A DNA stretch of 7,988 bases, taken from the NCBI GenBank assembly GCA_039815505.1, contig JBCBZE010000154.1:1-7988 (forward strand). Direction: 5' to 3'. This DNA comes from CANLWN01 sp039815505 (GTDB lineage Bacteria; Bacteroidota; Bacteroidia; Flavobacteriales; Flavobacteriaceae). The notes below the pieces were generated by a model that worked only from the letters and a program-made list of their open reading frames with translations, was not told the origin of the DNA and made no database searches. Below are positions 6,798 through 7,988 of the stretch, one piece after another (within the stretch, counting starts at the first letter, position 1; each line of letters begins with the position of its first letter). A program made the translations under genes and the position numbers.

Positions 6798-7337
6798 GTC
6801 CGTTGTCAAATAGGTTTCCAGCTTTTTTACAGCTAAATGGTAAGATGCCTTTAATCCACCTACCGATGTTTCTAAAATCTCCGAAATCTCCTCATATTTT
6901 AGTTCTTCGAAGTACTTCATGTTAAATACCAGTTTCTGTTTTTCTGGAAGCATGGCAATGGCCTTTTGCAATTTCAACTGAATTTCATCACCTTCAAAAT
7001 ATACATCTGCCTCAAGATTGTTGGCCATTTTATCTTGTAGGTCCTCATTGCTAACCCCTAGTTTTCGGGACTTCACCTTTAAGAAGGTAAGGGATTCGTT
7101 TGTGGCAATACGGTACATCCATGAGAACAACTTACTATCGCCCTTAAACCCATCAATGTTTCTATATATTTTTATAAATGTATTTTGAAGCACATCATCG
7201 GCATCATTATGGTCTAGTACAATTCTACGCACATGCCAATATAATCTTTCTTTATAGGTGTTCACCAATACCTCAAAAGCCTTGGCTTGGGTCTCTTTTT
7301 GCTTTAATTGATGTACTAAATCTTCTTCGGTACCCAA
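6795..7337 (-). CDS. ECF subfamily RNA polymerase sigma-70 factor
   Basis: Directs RNA polymerase to alternative promoters. The protein has 180 residues, the normal length for an ECF factor. Region 2 covers about 20-90, with YKERLYWHVRRIV, the core-binding/-10-reading NDADDVLQNTFIKIYRNID (44-62) and WMYRIATNES (73-82). Region 4 covers about 124-176, with LPEKQKLVFNMKYFEEL and the helix-turn-helix YEEISEILETSVGGLKASYH (148-167) that reads the -35 element. The start is a TTG at 7337: an in-frame TAA stands two codons upstream, and no ATG occurs before residue 74, inside region 2. It heads a three-gene unit with the PEGYF-repeat membrane protein and the periplasmic sensor, which fits an envelope-signal circuit. 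It lies 55 bp after the ABC exporter gene, with its own putative ECF promoter in the gap, implying autoregulation. Co-transcription from the exporter gene is also possible, as no terminator is seen between them. Confidence 0.95.
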   Translation of the reverse strand: MGTEEDLVHQLKQKETQAKAFEVLVNTYKERLYWHVRRIVLDHNDADDVLQNTFIKIYRNIDGFKGDSKLFSWMYRIATNESLTFLKVKSRKLGVSNEDLQDKMANNLEADVYFEGDEIQLKLQKAIAMLPEKQKLVFNMKYFEELKYEEISEILETSVGGLKASYHLAVKKLETYLTTD

Positions 7338-7363
7338 ATTTTACAACTTATGGTTTCTAATAG

Positions 7364-7391
7364 GACCATAGAAAGAACAAAAGGTTTAATA
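7364..7391 (-). promoter_or_regulatory. Putative autoregulated ECF promoter of the sigma gene
   Basis: On the minus strand, TATTAAACC (7391-7383), 16 bp, then GTC (7366-7364). The 9-base -35 block is identical to that before the DUF6515-like gene, with the same spacing to GTC. A start near 7356 would give a leader of about 18 nt before the TTG start codon. A 6-bp inverted repeat (7349-7354 with 7365-7370, TATGGT/ACCATA) overlaps the -10 region and could be an operator or chance. Confidence 0.5.
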
Positions 7392-7392
7392 C

Positions 7393-7988
7393 CTATGCAC
7401 TTAACGATTGCATGGTCACCAATTTTTTATACATACCATTCGCGGCCAAAAGTTCTTGGTGCGACCCTTGTTCCACTATTTCCCCTTTTTGGAGGACTAT
7501 AATAGTATCCGCTTTTTGTATAGTGGAAAGTCGGTGTGCAATGACAATCGACGTTCTGTTTTGCATCATTTTTTCCAATGCATCCTGCACTAATCGCTCG
7601 CTTTCCGTATCCAACGCGGAAGTAGCTTCATCCAATATCATGATCGGCGGATTTTTTAGTACGGCCCTTGCAATGGATAGTCGCTGCTTCTGTCCCCCAC
7701 TAAGTTTATTACCACTATCACCAATATTGGTATCATAGCCATTGGGGAGCTTTATGATAAATTCATGGGCATTGGCAATTTTTGCCGCGGCAATAATTTC
7801 TTCTTTCGTGGCCTCCTCTTTGCCCAAAGATATATTGTTTTTAACGGTATCATTGAATAGAATGGAATCTTGGGTAACCAATCCCATCAAATTCCGTAAT
7901 GATTTTTTAGTTAGCGCTTTGATATTGGTTCCATCAATTTGTATTTCACCATCGTTTACGTCATAAAAGCGGGTAACCAAATTGGCAA
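7393..7988 (-). CDS. ABC exporter ATP-binding domain (partial, N-terminal part off the right edge)
   Basis: C-terminal 198 residues of an ATP-driven exporter, probably the MsbA/lipid A or multidrug type in which a six-helix membrane domain is fused to the ATPase. Visible in order are the Q-loop VTQDSILFNDTV, the ABC signature LSGGQKQR (7704-7681), Walker B IMILDEATSALD (about 7644-7609) with its catalytic Glu, and the H-loop IAHRLST (about 7542-7522). The D-loop SALD is intact. Walker A and the membrane domain lie beyond the window. The segment ANLVTRFYDVNDGEIQIDG entering from the edge is what normally follows Walker A in exporters of this class. The substrate cannot be told from this part. 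The gene ends with TAG at 7393, 55 bp before the sigma gene on the same strand. Confidence 0.94.
   Translation of the reverse strand, partial: ANLVTRFYDVNDGEIQIDGTNIKALTKKSLRNLMGLVTQDSILFNDTVKNNISLGKEEATKEEIIAAAKIANAHEFIIKLPNGYDTNIGDSGNKLSGGQKQRLSIARAVLKNPPIMILDEATSALDTESERLVQDALEKMMQNRTSIVIAHRLSTIQKADTIIVLQKGEIVEQGSHQELLAANGMYKKLVTMQSLSA

Noticed and set aside
7316..7369. 17-residue upstream ORF (ATG at 7369) overlapping the sigma start out of frame
   Set aside because: The ATG lies within the putative -10 region, upstream of the predicted transcription start. It is probably chance unless the gene is transcribed from the ABC exporter promoter.
1..7988. CRISPR arrays, tRNA/rRNA genes, insertion sequences, attachment sites
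   Set aside because: No spaced direct repeats, cloverleaf-like sequences, transposase motifs or terminal inverted repeats were seen. Genes fill nearly all of the window.

Overview
This window looks like chromosomal DNA of a flavobacterium (Bacteroidota, probably Flavobacteriaceae). The signs are low GC, start regions with little Shine-Dalgarno sequence, TAnnTTTG-type -7 promoter elements, a large single-chain PurL, a YCF48/BNR-type lipoprotein, and an ECF sigma factor cluster of the kind seen in flavobacteria. There is no sign of mobile elements, CRISPR, rRNA or tRNA. Seven of the eight genes lie on the minus strand.

Right to left, in the transcription direction of the minus strand, the layout is as follows. 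(1) The C-terminal ATPase half of an ABC exporter enters from the right edge and ends at 7393. (2) An ECF sigma factor (7337-6795, TTG start) is followed by a single-pass membrane protein with a duplicated PEGYF motif and a purely acidic extracytoplasmic tail, the probable anti-sigma factor (6759-6238). That gene overlaps a periplasmic Spy/CnrX-like helical 'sensor' (6251-5805). A terminator closes this operon. (3) A small secreted DUF6515-like protein with no acidic residue at all (5695-5348) follows directly. (4) A bidirectional terminator separates it from the only plus-strand gene, a BNR/YCF48-like lipoprotein (4265-5293). (5) Divergent from that gene is an RsmB/NOP-type RNA m5C methyltransferase (4190-2979). 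(6) purL (FGAM synthase, 2879 to beyond the left edge) comes last and lacks its C-terminal glutaminase part in this window.

The most interesting region is 5348-7391. The sequence TAAACC-N16-GTC occurs three times on the minus strand with identical spacing: upstream of the sigma gene, upstream of the anti-sigma gene and upstream of the DUF6515-like gene. Two of the copies continue as GTCAAAG. This is the architecture of an ECF promoter (AAC-type -35, GTC-type -10). It suggests that the sigma factor controls itself, its antagonist and a highly basic secreted effector. Together with a membrane anti-sigma whose outer tail has 26 acidic and no basic residues, and a periplasmic Spy-like partner, the locus reads as a self-contained envelope-stress circuit. 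It resembles Cnr-type sigma/anti-sigma/sensor modules in design but has no obvious metal site. The promoter assignment and the charge-pairing idea are inferences from the sequence; the gene families are mostly clear.

No gene-free stretch exceeds 300 bases. The longest gap is the 109-bp segment 5696-5804, which holds a terminator and a putative promoter.
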